5,849 nucleotides of DNA from Adhaeribacter sp. (GTDB lineage: Bacteria; Bacteroidota; Bacteroidia; Cytophagales; Hymenobacteraceae). Numbering within the stretch: the stretch's first letter is position 1; each line of letters opens with the position of its first letter. The notes below the pieces were generated by a model that was given only the letters and a program-made list of their open reading frames with translations, searched no databases and was not told where the DNA came from. Made by a program: the position numbers and the translations under genes. The stretch covers positions 1 to 5,849 of the forward strand of contig JAQBNV010000599.1 of the NCBI GenBank assembly GCA_028288395.1. The letters are read 5' to 3'. This document shows positions 5,571-5,849 of the stretch, piece by piece.

Positions 5571-5849
5571 ATGAAAGAAAGCACTTTGAAACTTCAATTT
5601 TTGAAATCCATAGGATTGTTCAGACCAGCCCTGGGGCTGGCGATGGGTTGTTTATTCCTGGTGAGTTGTAGTAATGATAAAAACCTGCCGGGCGAACAGG
5701 AAAGCACCGGCGCTGCTACCGAAAGCAGTGCTGCTGCCGAAGCTCCGGCCGCCGATGAGGGTAAGGGAATTGGTCCGATTAAAAATGTAGACCTGGGTGC
5801 GGGTGTTGACCAAGTGCTGGCGGATAAAGGACAAGCGGTGTTTGAAAGC
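5571..5849 (+). CDS. Lipoprotein, probable c-type cytochrome (3' truncated)
   Basis: The first 93 residues are visible before the window ends. A basic start and hydrophobic segment (about 14-32) end in the lipobox LVSC with the acylated cysteine at C33, so the mature protein is membrane-anchored. A low-complexity linker rich in alanine, glutamate and serine (about 41-62) follows, then GKGIGPIKNVDLG (64-76) and VDQVLADKGQAVFES (79-93). The last segment is the helix that normally precedes the CxxCH haem-binding site in class I cytochromes c, but that motif lies beyond the edge. The GKGIGP(I/V)K segment followed by this helix is, as I recall, found in the cytochrome c lipoproteins encoded next to clade II nosZ in Bacteroidota, where they would supply electrons to nitrous oxide reductase; this is an inference. 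The ATG at 5571 is the only start that gives a proper signal sequence. No Shine-Dalgarno sequence is present. Confidence 0.8.
   Translation, partial: MKESTLKLQFLKSIGLFRPALGLAMGCLFLVSCSNDKNLPGEQESTGAATESSAAAEAPAADEGKGIGPIKNVDLGAGVDQVLADKGQAVFES

Overview
The window looks like chromosomal DNA of a Bacteroidota bacterium, most likely in the Cytophagales/Hymenobacteraceae range. This rests on a secreted protein with a type IX secretion (T9SS) C-terminal sorting domain, starts without Shine-Dalgarno sequences, promoter-like boxes of the Bacteroidota type (TTTG, about 20 nt, TAnnTTTG), and a tRNA gene with no encoded CCA. The genus is an inference from general gene content; no lineage marker gene is present.

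Left part (1-2750), plus strand: the 3' end of a PASTA-domain gene, a 221-base spacer, a 617-residue T9SS-exported protein of unknown function, and 12 bases later a small single-domain rhodanese. The last two are probably cotranscribed.

Middle part (2751-4509), minus strand: a HAD-family phosphatase followed, with an 11-base overlap, by a polytopic site-2-type zinc metalloprotease. These two converge on the rhodanese gene. Their probable promoter lies back to back with the probable promoter of a plus-strand CAU-anticodon tRNA (4617-4690), and an inverted repeat spans both -7 boxes. The tRNA ends in a strong intrinsic terminator. Its acceptor stem favours the lysidine-modified isoleucine tRNA (Ile2) over methionine.

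Right part (4741-5570): about 830 AT-rich bases with no intact gene. A short minus-strand stretch is a recognisable relic of an IS3-family transposase. Nearer the right edge are a perfect 12-bp palindrome with FNR-like half-sites, a hairpin plus T-run, a perfect TAnnTTTG box and a second palindrome. All of these precede the last gene, a lipoprotein cut off by the window edge just where a c-type cytochrome haem motif is expected. Its N-terminal region resembles the small cytochrome c lipoproteins found beside clade II nosZ (nitrous oxide reductase) in Bacteroidota. An anaerobically controlled respiratory locus may therefore begin here, but this depends on sequence beyond the window.

I see no CRISPR array, phage region or clear new defence system. 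The most notable items are the regulatory stretch before the cytochrome, the overlapping divergent promoters with their dyad, and the transposase relic.
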